From a virus, in the IMG/VR virus record IMGVR_UViG_3300025326_000036, positions 1 to 56,696 of that record: DNA of 56,696 nucleotides. One strand, written 5' to 3'. A program made the position numbers and the translations under genes. This document shows, piece by piece, positions 46,691 to 54,200 of the stretch (position 1 is the first letter of the stretch; every line of letters starts with the position of its first letter). A model generated the notes under the pieces. It searched no databases and was not told the DNA's origin. It worked only from the letters and a program-made list of their open reading frames with translations.

Positions 46691-46873
46691 TCACACCTCC
46701 CGTCGGTAAGCAGCCACGGCGGCTCGTACCACCGTGCTGACGTTCTCGCCAATAGCCAGGGCACGCTGCTCCAGCCAGGCGGTTGTCTCGTCATCGAATC
46801 GGACGGCTTTCTGGCGGGTCTTGCTGGCAGGTGACGCCGTGCCGGGTGGTCTGCCTGGTTGTCTGATGCTCAT
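46691..46873 (-). CDS. Ribbon-helix-helix (CopG/Arc-like) DNA-binding protein
   Basis: A 60-residue protein with a basic N-terminal arm and the RHH pattern KAVRFDDETTAWLEQRALAI, then GENVSTVVRAAVAAYRREV. This fold usually forms dimers that repress promoters. TAGGAGGTACAC precedes the ATG. It ends -REV-stop on the GGAGGTGTGA leader of the next gene. A likely early regulator. Confidence 0.75.
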   Translation of the reverse strand: MSIRQPGRPPGTASPASKTRQKAVRFDDETTAWLEQRALAIGENVSTVVRAAVAAYRREV

Positions 46874-46882
46874 GTGTACCTC

Positions 46883-47131
46883 CTATGCAGCGTGAAAGTC
46901 TCTGATGATTACTTCGGGTTTACCTGTTGCGGTTAGCAAGACACATATAGATTGCTGGTCAGACAACCATGGTGATCCGTTACGGTCCTCATCGCCAGCC
47001 TGCTCTTGGGCCATCTGGCGTGCTTGGTTTTCATTCTTCGCTCGCACGACAAATCCAAACGCCTTGTCGTACCACGGCTCCCACGGGTTTGGTGTGATGT
47101 TGTCAATCGGTTTCAGCAGATAAAGTTTCAT
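46883..47131 (-). CDS. Hypothetical protein, 82 aa
   Basis: MKLYLLKPIDNITPNPWEPW, then YDKAFGFVVRAKNENQARQM and a C-terminal strand KPEVIIRDFHA. The pattern (first strand, VVRAKNENQARQMA helix) is seen in small phage proteins of unknown function. GGAGGGGGTAACG precedes the ATG, and a strong promoter lies just upstream. Confidence 0.6.
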   Translation of the reverse strand: MKLYLLKPIDNITPNPWEPWYDKAFGFVVRAKNENQARQMAQEQAGDEDRNGSPWLSDQQSICVLLTATGKPEVIIRDFHAA

Positions 47132-47160
47132 CGTTACCCCCTCCTTATTTGGTTGTCGTA

Positions 47161-47189
47161 ATAATATATTGCTTGTAAATAGATGTCAA
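47161..47189 (-). promoter_or_regulatory. Near-consensus promoter upstream of the small early genes
   Basis: On the minus strand TTGACA (47184-47189), 17 nt, TATTAT (47161-47166), 30 nt before the gene at 46883-47131 and immediately after the primase-helicase stop. Confidence 0.75.
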
Positions 47190-47194
47190 GTAAT

Positions 47195-49543
47195 TTAATT
47201 GCCCTGTGCGGCAACCTGAGCGAACGGGTTGCTTGCCCCCTGCGTCCCACCACCCGTCTGATCGTCACAGTACCGCTTGACCACGGTCGCCTGATCCCGC
47301 AACTGTGACAGCAAGCTGCCCCGCAACACGTACAGGACCGGCTTGCCATTGTCGAACGGTATCACGCCGGCACATCGGCCACCGACCATGGCGGGATGGG
47401 TGATGTAGCCCATCTTATATAGCATCTCCTGGCGCTTGTTACGCGGCAGCTTGCCGGCTACCCGCTTCTCATCCAGCATCCGACCGAGAGCCAGCGAGCT
47501 GATCCAGCCGCCAGCGAACCCGGGCCGCCCCTCGGCAACCGCTTCCATTACCTCCTGCTCGATGCCACCCAGGCTATTAGCCAGCGCCTCGGCTGTGCTG
47601 CTGGTCTCCGGTGCCCGGTGTGACTGCCCACCCGCCATCACGGCAGGGTTCAACTCGACCGGTATCTGGTATTCACGCAGCCAGTGGTTGACTATCTCGT
47701 AACCCTCGGCACGGAGCCAGTTGTACAGGTCGGGGAAATACCCACCCGTCATGCCGTCGCGTTCCATGTCACCCGGTTCCTGTTGGGCGGTGAAGAATAC
47801 GGCATACCGGCGGTCGGTGCCGGTCTTCCTGATGGCGTCCTTATGGTTTGAGAATAGGATGAAATTGGCCCGGTTGTCGCCGGTCCTCTGGTCTTGACCC
47901 TTGGACTGTATCTCCACACGGTCATTGGTGATGAGCGGTTTAAGCACCTCGATCAGATTGGCGCGGTCGGCGGTATAGACTTCCTCCAGGCAGATGAACA
48001 GTTTACCCTGTAGCCAGCCGTTGAATTTGTTGTCGATGTCCTGCGCGTTGGGCTTATGGCTGTAGCGGCTGCCGACAGCGTGTTCTATGACCGTGCCGAG
48101 CAGCGACTTGCCGTTGCCCTCCATGCCCACCAGCAGCGGTGCCCACTGGAACTTGACGCCCGGGTGCTGGACCAGTGCTGCCATGTACGCCAGCAAAATG
48201 GCTTGGTCACCCGGGTCAGGCAGCATCCTGGTCACATGGTCAATGAACCTGCTGGCATCGCCCTGACGGGACGGTGTGGTGATCGGCACGTAGGTATTGA
48301 CCAGTTGCCGACCTTCCTCTTGGATAGTCACGCCTGGCTCACACTCGGGCCGGAAGCAGATATCGTGGACCTTGGGAAATGTTGCCCCTCGGTTCTTGGT
48401 GAACGCTTCCCATGCTGACTTGCTCGGTTTGGTATTCTGCGGGTCCATCATAAATTCATGTCCACCGTGCATGTTGTCGAACCGGCTCTGGTCCATGAGG
48501 TTGCCGTCAGGGCACAGGATCTGGTTGGGTGCCATGACGTAGGTCATGCCCTTGAAGAAGTCAAGGAGACCGGTGGAAGTGATTAGCTGAGTGCCGGTGC
48601 GTAGCTGCGGGCTGGTGTCGAGCGGGGCTGGCTGGTCGGGGGCGGCGGGGGCCGGTTGGCTGTAGACCGACCGGGTGAGAGAGCAAGCCTTGGCGATGGT
48701 CAGTTGACCGTATGTCCTGCCACCTCCCGCCGAGCGATCCCATTTCTCCCGCATGAGGCCGCTGTCACGGAACAGGCGGTCCATGCGTTCACAGTTGCGA
48801 CCGGTCCAGAACGCCAGATGGCAGCAGAGCGCCGAGTCAGCGGCTGAGGCATCATCACCGTAGCAGCCCGTCTCGCCGTCAAGGAGCTGGCTGAGGGTGG
48901 CTTTACCAAGGAAGGCACCTTGCACTGAGGTGGTACGCCTCATGCGCTCGATCAGTTCGGTATCGTCCTCGGGTCCGGTATATTCGGGTGCTGCCGTGGA
49001 CGACCAATCTGACGGTGTGACTGTCGCGGTGGTGCTGGACCAACCGGGCAGGGTGAACAGGTTGTCGAGTGCCGCTTGAGCATTGTGGGTGCTGGAGCCG
49101 GTGGCGCCTGTGCCGGTCAAGGCTACAAAACGGCGCCGGCTGTAGCATTCCAAGTGAAGCTCAGTGTTGCGGGTTGGGTGGCCGGCTGGCAAGGTGCCGC
49201 TGCCGATGATGTGGAGGCCCGTGCCGGATTGGCTTACCTCGACCATGCACCCGGCAAATTGGGCGCATAGTTGGGTGGCGAGCGGTGACCAGCCGGTAGG
49301 AGTCATCGCGTCGTCTACGTCCAGGAAGAACAGCCCCTGCCCCTCGGTGAAGGTAAACCCGATTGCTGCACCGGGGATACGGGCGGCTGCCTCCTGTGCG
49401 GCTTGTTGACTGAGCCAAATACTGCTGTCATGCGCGTCATGTTTGCGACCGGTGACCGGATGAACGGGGTACTTTTCCGTGCGGCCAACTCTGGTGGGCG
49501 ATGGCTGACTTACCCACAGGATGAACTGGTTATACCTGTGCAT
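47195..49543 (-). CDS. Primase-polymerase / SF3 helicase
   Basis: A 782-residue replication protein. The N-terminal 180 residues are a prim-pol-like domain: FFLDVDDAM near residue 73 (catalytic acidic pair) and VSQSGTGLHIIGSG near 105. The C-terminal half is an SF3 helicase with Walker A GMEGNGKSLLG near residue 474, Walker B KLFICLEEVY near 518 and then SNHKDAIRK. Such two-domain proteins prime and unwind at phage origins. GGGAGTGTGACTAT precedes the ATG. Catalytic residue assignment is by pattern. Confidence 0.85.
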   Translation of the reverse strand: MHRYNQFILWVSQPSPTRVGRTEKYPVHPVTGRKHDAHDSSIWLSQQAAQEAAARIPGAAIGFTFTEGQGLFFLDVDDAMTPTGWSPLATQLCAQFAGCMVEVSQSGTGLHIIGSGTLPAGHPTRNTELHLECYSRRRFVALTGTGATGSSTHNAQAALDNLFTLPGWSSTTATVTPSDWSSTAAPEYTGPEDDTELIERMRRTTSVQGAFLGKATLSQLLDGETGCYGDDASAADSALCCHLAFWTGRNCERMDRLFRDSGLMREKWDRSAGGGRTYGQLTIAKACSLTRSVYSQPAPAAPDQPAPLDTSPQLRTGTQLITSTGLLDFFKGMTYVMAPNQILCPDGNLMDQSRFDNMHGGHEFMMDPQNTKPSKSAWEAFTKNRGATFPKVHDICFRPECEPGVTIQEEGRQLVNTYVPITTPSRQGDASRFIDHVTRMLPDPGDQAILLAYMAALVQHPGVKFQWAPLLVGMEGNGKSLLGTVIEHAVGSRYSHKPNAQDIDNKFNGWLQGKLFICLEEVYTADRANLIEVLKPLITNDRVEIQSKGQDQRTGDNRANFILFSNHKDAIRKTGTDRRYAVFFTAQQEPGDMERDGMTGGYFPDLYNWLRAEGYEIVNHWLREYQIPVELNPAVMAGGQSHRAPETSSTAEALANSLGGIEQEVMEAVAEGRPGFAGGWISSLALGRMLDEKRVAGKLPRNKRQEMLYKMGYITHPAMVGGRCAGVIPFDNGKPVLYVLRGSLLSQLRDQATVVKRYCDDQTGGGTQGASNPFAQVAAQGN

Positions 49544-49547
49544 ATAG

Positions 49548-49892
49548 TCACACTCCCTCGGTAGCCTCGGTGGGTATCATAGCATCAGCGGCAGCCTGTC
49601 TGAGTGACAGCGGGGCAGCCAGCGCCTGGGGGTCACGGAGCGCGATACCACCGGCCACGATCACCGCGTCACCGATCCGCACGGCCTCGGTCATGACGGC
49701 CTCGCGCATCAGCCCCACGCTCAGGAAGCGGAATGTGACCAGCCCGGGCGACACCTCGGCCACCTCGGCCACGCGGTTACGGGTCACGGCAAGCAGCCCC
49801 TCGGTGCGGGCGATGTGCAGGGCGACCGTCAACAGGTCGGCTTTGCGGGTGTCGGGCGCCAGGCGGCGGGGTGTGGCGGGGGTGGTGGTCAT
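49548..49892 (-). CDS. TetR-like HTH protein, DNA-binding domain only
   Basis: A 114-residue protein matching a TetR N-terminal domain: RKADLLTVALHIARTEGLLA, VTRNRVAEVAEVSPGLVTFR. The ligand-binding C-terminal domain of TetR regulators (about 200 aa in total) is absent, so it may act as a small repressor or regulate replication genes. GGGAGACCCTGAG precedes the ATG; longer in-frame starts were rejected. Confidence 0.7.
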   Translation of the reverse strand: MTTTPATPRRLAPDTRKADLLTVALHIARTEGLLAVTRNRVAEVAEVSPGLVTFRFLSVGLMREAVMTEAVRIGDAVIVAGGIALRDPQALAAPLSLRQAAADAMIPTEATEGV

Positions 49893-50005
49893 CTCAGGGT
49901 CTCCCTTGCTATCAGACATTTGGAGCAACTGCACAGTGGGCTGTTGCTCATGGGTAGGTATCGGTTATGGGCGCGTATTTGCTTGAGTGCTTGGGTGGTG
50001 GTCAT
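49889..50005 (-). CDS. 38-residue peptide with CSCSKC motif
   Basis: MTTTQALKQIRAHNRYLPMS, then NSPLCSCSKCLIARETLR. Three cysteines in CSCSKC could bind one metal. TAGGAGACGCGCG precedes the ATG, and ATGA overlaps occur on both sides. No family was recognised. Confidence 0.45.
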   Translation of the reverse strand: MTTTQALKQIRAHNRYLPMSNSPLCSCSKCLIARETLR

Positions 50006-50811
50006 CGCGCGTCTCCTATAAATTCGGTCGGCCTGAAAAGTGACTGGATCATCTTTTCTTCCTCGATGGTTCTACCTATTGATCGGTTGTTTTTAATATT
50101 GTTGCATCGAAAATGAGTACACTGTGTATTTGACATCTCATGTGTACCACCTTTTGACAAGGGTATTATGTGGTCGAGAGTCGGGAATAACGGATGTGGA
50201 TGTGTTGCTGTTCTATCGACAGGCAGACCACATAATTGACAAACCCAATTATCCCGTTCAAATACGACCCCGCGATCCACATGCTCAACAAACGCGTTCT
50301 TGCGTCTAGCACGACGTGTCTGGTGCCATTTGTTTACTTTATCAGGGTTAGTCTGTCTGTATATTCTATGACGGTGCTTATCGTATTCCACATTTTCACT
50401 TAGCCACTTCTTCATCCGTTCAGCTATCATTGGTTTATTTGAAATACGGTAGACAACACCCCACTTCTTCATGCGCTCTGCTGTCTCAGTTTTATGAGTC
50501 TCACGGTATATTTTACATAGTGTGTTATGATGTTCTTTGTTATTGATATATCTGTCTTTGTAATACTCTTTCTTATTCGGGTAATTGGATTTAGCTTTTG
50601 CTAAAATAGCGGCTCTGTTTTTGTCATACCGAATCTTGTTCTTTATGAGTATTTCGCCCCTGTGTATTTTATTGTATTCTTTAGCTTTTGCACACTGCTC
50701 TTTTCTATGCTTCTCGTTATACCGTTTAGTATTGGCGTTACCCTTTTCTCTACATTTTTGGCAACGAGACATGCCCTCGATAGCGTCAGCACTGCAACTC
50801 AAGCATTTCAT
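50002..50811 (-). CDS. HNH endonuclease with basic repeat region
   Basis: A 269-residue protein. MKCLSCSADAIEGMSRCQKC gives a zinc-binding N-terminus; residues about 25-190 are strongly basic with repeated Tyr/Lys/Asn helices. The C-terminal HNH reads CQLCGLPVDRT, LDHIIPLSKGGTHEMSN and CNNIKNNR. The start was chosen because AGGAACTGGATAT precedes it and the next gene's stop overlaps (ATGA). The gene is far more AT-rich than its neighbours, so it is a recent mobile arrival. Confidence 0.85.
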   Translation of the reverse strand: MKCLSCSADAIEGMSRCQKCREKGNANTKRYNEKHRKEQCAKAKEYNKIHRGEILIKNKIRYDKNRAAILAKAKSNYPNKKEYYKDRYINNKEHHNTLCKIYRETHKTETAERMKKWGVVYRISNKPMIAERMKKWLSENVEYDKHRHRIYRQTNPDKVNKWHQTRRARRKNAFVEHVDRGVVFERDNWVCQLCGLPVDRTATHPHPLFPTLDHIIPLSKGGTHEMSNTQCTHFRCNNIKNNRSIGRTIEEEKMIQSLFRPTEFIGDAR

Positions 50812-51254
50812 ATATCCAGTTCCTGTACGGACGTAATGAATTTTGCCCGACCGCCGAGCGACACGATCAAATTTAAAAAGTTCTGCTGCGCTACCTCGCG
50901 AGGTGTGGCGGTGAAATGCCAACCAGGTCGCTTGACCTCGTAGGCGAGGAATTGACCGATATTGCTGATGCCGATCAAGTCGCTGCTCTTACATACTGAA
51001 TTGACGGACTTACTCTCGTTCATTAAACCATATCTAATGAAGTTTCCCCGTTCATCCTGGTATGCGCCGGAATTGTTGCGAAACAGTCGAGCACCACGCC
51101 GAGCGGCCTCCAGGCGTATGGCATTTTGCACCGATGCCTCCGATCCCTCGGCTGTCGGTCCTAGCTGCGGCGTGGCCGCCACACCCATCATGGCACGTAG
51201 CTCCGCGACCGCTGCCGGCGAGATACCCCACCTGTTGGCCCATGTGGTCAGCAT
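50808..51254 (-). CDS. VRR-NUC domain nuclease
   Basis: A 148-residue protein: SEASVQNAIRLEAARRGARL, FRNNSGAYQDE, SSDLIGI then FLAYEVKRPGWHF match the VRR-NUC fold (PD-(D/E)XK type; E-x-K in YEVKRPGW). Phage versions act on DNA in replication or recombination. A short unrelated N-terminal extension precedes the domain. The start follows the end of a Cys-rich ORF. Confidence 0.85.
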   Translation of the reverse strand: MLTTWANRWGISPAAVAELRAMMGVAATPQLGPTAEGSEASVQNAIRLEAARRGARLFRNNSGAYQDERGNFIRYGLMNESKSVNSVCKSSDLIGISNIGQFLAYEVKRPGWHFTATPREVAQQNFLNLIVSLGGRAKFITSVQELDI

Positions 51255-51403
51255 GGCTGCACCGGGTCGGATGGCAGCGGCTCACCCGTGGAGGTCAGAC
51301 TCTCTGCGCTGCAGCGACCGCACAGGAGACATTTGATATCCGCCGCTTGGGGGTCACACTCTCTCTCACCTGTGTATCGGCATACGTGGCACGCGCTAGC
51401 CAT
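51248..51403 (-). CDS. 51-residue Cys-rich protein
   Basis: MASACHVCRYTGERECDPQA, ADIKCLLCGRC, and a tail ending PSDPVQPC: seven cysteines, likely two zinc sites. GGAGGTGACAC precedes the ATG, and it overlaps neighbours on both sides. No family was recognised. Confidence 0.5.
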   Translation of the reverse strand: MASACHVCRYTGERECDPQAADIKCLLCGRCSAESLTSTGEPLPSDPVQPC

Positions 51404-51608
51404 GTGTCACCTCCTTCTCAGCCAGTTTGCAGGCTTCAGCATAGGAAATTGAATCAGTGGGGCATCCTTTCAATCGCCCGACGCCGAACCGGTTACATGC
51501 GTCAACCATCCATTGCACCGGTTGATTGCCATCCGCATCGGTAAAAGGGCAGTGTTCACACCAGACTCGGCCTCCTATCTGCCCGTATTGAGGGTTATCT
51601 ACCTGCAT
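51396..51608 (-). CDS. Hypothetical protein, 70 aa
   Basis: MQVDNPQYGQIGGRVWCEHC, then PFTDADGNQPVQWMVDACNR and FGVGRLKGC. CEHC with later cysteines suggests metal binding; the C-terminal EACKLAEKEV is a helix. GGGAGGTGGCAC precedes the ATG. No family was recognised. Confidence 0.5.
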   Translation of the reverse strand: MQVDNPQYGQIGGRVWCEHCPFTDADGNQPVQWMVDACNRFGVGRLKGCPTDSISYAEACKLAEKEVTHG

Positions 51609-51774
51609 GTGCCACCTCCCCGCGCTGTGTGACTACCCGCCCATCGTCAAGAGCGCAACTGTACGCCGTCAGACAGAGGACCACAAGAAAAATGAACCGT
51701 GTGACGGTGGAGCGGCGGTCGGCTCGGCGTGCGGCTGCTCGGTAGCGGGTCATGTCGTCAAGTAGCTGTTGCAT
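51595..51774 (-). CDS. 59-residue single-pass membrane protein
   Basis: A basic N-terminus (MQQLLDDMTRYRAAARRADR), then a membrane helix FIFLVVLCLTAYSCALDD around residues 28-42 and a polar tail. Preceded by GGAGGTGTGACCA. A lipobox is not convincing. It sits directly after the helicase gene. Function unknown. Confidence 0.5.
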   Translation of the reverse strand: MQQLLDDMTRYRAAARRADRRSTVTRFIFLVVLCLTAYSCALDDGRVVTQRGEVAHAGR

Positions 51775-51777
51775 TGG

Positions 51778-53493
51778 TCACACCTCCTGTACGCGCCCGA
51801 TGACGCGGTTGACCTTCTCAGTAAGCACCTCAGCGTCGGCCCGACCCAGCGCCTGGGCACCGAGTACATCGACACCGAACTGATGGTAGAACTTGCGCTG
51901 TGCCTCCCGGTCGCTGAGGCCGATATGAGCGGCCAGGCCCCCATACCACGCCATAGCATCCCTCAGCACAGCCTGCGCCTCCTGCTTCTCGCGTTGCCGC
52001 TTGGCTGCAGCGTATGCCACCATGTCAGGGTGGCCGGCGCGTTGCATCCAGGCACGCACGGCGTCAGGATGTTCATCGGTCTTGGCAACTTCACCGCGCA
52101 TCGCGGCCAACACGGCGGCGTCTAATTCAAACAGGTCGCCTTCGACTTGCTCGGGGCTGCTGCGTCCTAAGACCTTCGGGGCGGTGTGACAGAACGGGCA
52201 TTTGTCGCGGAATGCTTCGTAAGGCGACATGCACAGCGGATTGCAGCAGATTTTCATCGGTATGGCGTTGGGGTCTTTGTCCTTCTTGGCTGATTTCTCG
52301 CGGCGGTCAAGGGTCCACTCAATACCCTCACGGTCGGGTAGCAGGTGCCGTGCCACATTGCTCACATGGTCAATGATTATCGCCGTTTTGCCCTCCATCC
52401 ATCGGCAGGGGCGCCCAAACATCTGGACATACAGGCCATACGACTCAGTTTTGCGGGCCATGATTGCAACCTCGATGGCTGGTAAATCGTACCCTTCAGA
52501 AATCAGATCAACCGTTACAAGCATCAGTATTTCGCCAGCTTCCAGCCGTCGAGCAAACTCAAATCGGATATGGGTAGGTGTCTCAGCCGTCATTATTTCA
52601 GCCGGCACACCGCCCACGTTGAACAGTCTGCTGAACTCTATGGCCGTTTCTATGTCCGGTGCGAATATCACACCTCGTTTGCCTGCGGCGAACTGCATGT
52701 ACGTGCTGACCACGTTGCCCATGATCGTACTGGAGCGGGTTTTCTTGGCGAGTTTCCCCCTCACATAGTCGCCATCGGCGCCGATTGGCACGTCAGATAC
52801 GTCCAGGTCGTTCGGTGGGCAGATGATCCGGTAGTCACTCAGGTATGATCTGATCTTGCCGGTTTCGTCGGGTAGACCATTGATCAACTGGCGCATCCTC
52901 GGACCTTCCACGATGGTGTCAAACACCCCGTCAGCGTGCCTACCGAGACCCTTGCCATCAGCTCTGACGGGTGTGGCTGTCACACCGAGTCCTTTGGCAT
53001 TGGTGAACAGGTCGATCACCTTTCCCCACTTGTTACCTTTTCCGCGTTGGTTTCCTGTAATGTGATGACTCTCATCAACTATCCACAACGAGACCTGTTG
53101 GCACCATCGCATGAAAGCGTGGTGATTTTTACTCTCAGGTTTCGCCCATGAAATCATTGTGTCCACACCGCCTACGGCACACGGGGATGAAGGATCGTAG
53201 AAATCCTTACCGTAGAGCCGGATATGCAACTGGATGATCGCGTTCACCACACTCTTGGGGGCGAATATTCTATGCTTGACGCCGGTCTGAGCCAGATGGC
53301 ATGATAGCTGACTGACCAGCTTCTCCCTGTGAGCTATGACCGCGCTGTATCCTATATGGTGATGAATCCGGTTGGCGCTGACGTAGGACTTACCCCCGCC
53401 GCAGGGAAGCACATACAGGACGTTCTGGTGGCCGGCAGCCCATGCGTCTAGTATGCTCTGGTCGTCTTCTGCCTGGTAGGGGCGCGGTTGCAA
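51778..53493 (-). CDS. DEAD-like SF2 helicase
   Basis: A 571-residue helicase. Walker A CGGGKSYVSA near residue 33, DESHH (motif II), GVTATPVRADGKGLG (motif III), GVIFAPDIETAIEF and EGYDLPAIEVAIMARKT (motifs IV-V), and QMFGRPCRW (motif VI). A four-Cys finger CCNPLCMSP...CPFC follows near residue 420. I chose a TTG start (LQPRPYQAEDD) because GGAGGT stands at good spacing and the upstream promoter would not transcribe the longer N-terminus. Ends -QEV-stop on the GGAGGTGTGA leader. Confidence 0.85.
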   Translation of the reverse strand: MQPRPYQAEDDQSILDAWAAGHQNVLYVLPCGGGKSYVSANRIHHHIGYSAVIAHREKLVSQLSCHLAQTGVKHRIFAPKSVVNAIIQLHIRLYGKDFYDPSSPCAVGGVDTMISWAKPESKNHHAFMRWCQQVSLWIVDESHHITGNQRGKGNKWGKVIDLFTNAKGLGVTATPVRADGKGLGRHADGVFDTIVEGPRMRQLINGLPDETGKIRSYLSDYRIICPPNDLDVSDVPIGADGDYVRGKLAKKTRSSTIMGNVVSTYMQFAAGKRGVIFAPDIETAIEFSRLFNVGGVPAEIMTAETPTHIRFEFARRLEAGEILMLVTVDLISEGYDLPAIEVAIMARKTESYGLYVQMFGRPCRWMEGKTAIIIDHVSNVARHLLPDREGIEWTLDRREKSAKKDKDPNAIPMKICCNPLCMSPYEAFRDKCPFCHTAPKVLGRSSPEQVEGDLFELDAAVLAAMRGEVAKTDEHPDAVRAWMQRAGHPDMVAYAAAKRQREKQEAQAVLRDAMAWYGGLAAHIGLSDREAQRKFYHQFGVDVLGAQALGRADAEVLTEKVNRVIGRVQEV

Positions 53494-53529
53494 GGTGTGT
53501 GACCTCCGTGTGTCTGTGTGCCGAGAGAC

Positions 53530-53556
53530 GGTATACCTAATTGCCTTCGATGTCAA
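53530..53556 (-). promoter_or_regulatory. Promoter for the helicase operon
   Basis: On the minus strand TTGACA (53551-53556), 15 nt, TATACC (53530-53535). The first 20 nt (TTGACATCGAAGGCAATTAG) are nearly the same as those of the divergent promoter at 53642. The short spacer suggests a need for an activator or a repressor-shared site. Confidence 0.5.
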
Positions 53557-53641
53557 CAGTTCATGTGCAAATAAATTATGGGTCGGTAACAGGTAGTAAT
53601 TATTAGCGTGGATTTATTTTGCATGGGGCTATTTATTTTAA

Positions 53642-53669
53642 TTGACATTGATGGCAATTAGCGTATTGT
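53642..53669 (+). promoter_or_regulatory. Promoter for the rightward operon
   Basis: TTGACA (53642-53647), 16 nt, TATTGT (53664-53669), 68 nt before the first rightward gene. Its TTGACATTGATGGCAATTAG matches the divergent promoter at 17 of 20 positions or better. Confidence 0.6.
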
Positions 53670-53736
53670 TGCTCGGCACACAGCGTCACACTATCATTAA
53701 GGGGTGTCGCACACACCAACAAGGGAGGGTTACGGG

Positions 53737-53961
53737 ATGCGTAGAGAACATATTGCACAGGGTCAGGAACTCGTGGGTAAGATAGAAATGCTCGAAGCGA
53801 GACTTGAGCGTATCGAGCGCGGGGCCAAGATCAACGTCTCGATGTCGGCTGGCGAATATGTCCAGTTGTCACCGGCTGTAGAGAATGTCGTCAGAATGCT
53901 GGCTGTTTCGGAAATGAGGGAACACCTTGCTGAGTACATCAAGCGGCTTGCCGCACTGTAA
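53737..53961 (+). CDS. Small coiled-coil protein, 74 aa
   Basis: MRREHIAQGQELVGKIEMLE, then ARLERIERGAKINVSMSAGE and a helix VVRMLAVSEMREHLAEYIKR. First gene of the rightward operon. AAGGGAGGGTTACGGG precedes the ATG. No family was recognised. Confidence 0.55.
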   Translation: MRREHIAQGQELVGKIEMLEARLERIERGAKINVSMSAGEYVQLSPAVENVVRMLAVSEMREHLAEYIKRLAAL

Positions 53962-53987
53962 CACCACCAACAAGGGAGGGTACACGG

Positions 53988-54173
53988 ATGCGAGGAACAG
54001 TAGCTAAGGCACTCAGGAAATCAATCTACGGGGATGGTGGCAGTCACAGGCAACGTGAGTATTTCAAGGGCCATGAGCCTGCTGCGATGGTACCGAATAA
54101 TCGCGGTGGATTCTGGCGCAACCCGACATGCATCTGCACCGGCAAACGTCGCGCATACCAGAACGCCAAGTAG
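53988..54173 (+). CDS. 61-residue basic protein
   Basis: MRGTVAKALRKSIYGDGGSH, then NPTCICTGKRRAYQNAK. Strongly basic with a CIC pair. AAGGGAGGGTACACGG precedes the ATG. I have seen similar small proteins (KALRK...Y near the start, R-x-YQ-x-x-K at the end) in phage recombination operons; function unknown. Confidence 0.5.
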   Translation: MRGTVAKALRKSIYGDGGSHRQREYFKGHEPAAMVPNNRGGFWRNPTCICTGKRRAYQNAK

Positions 54174-54200
54174 CAACACACCAACAAGGGAGGGTATCAA

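Noticed and set aside
53494-53556. ATG-like upstream start for the DEAD-like helicase
   Set aside because: It would lie inside the promoter; the TTG at 53493 has GGAGGT at good spacing.
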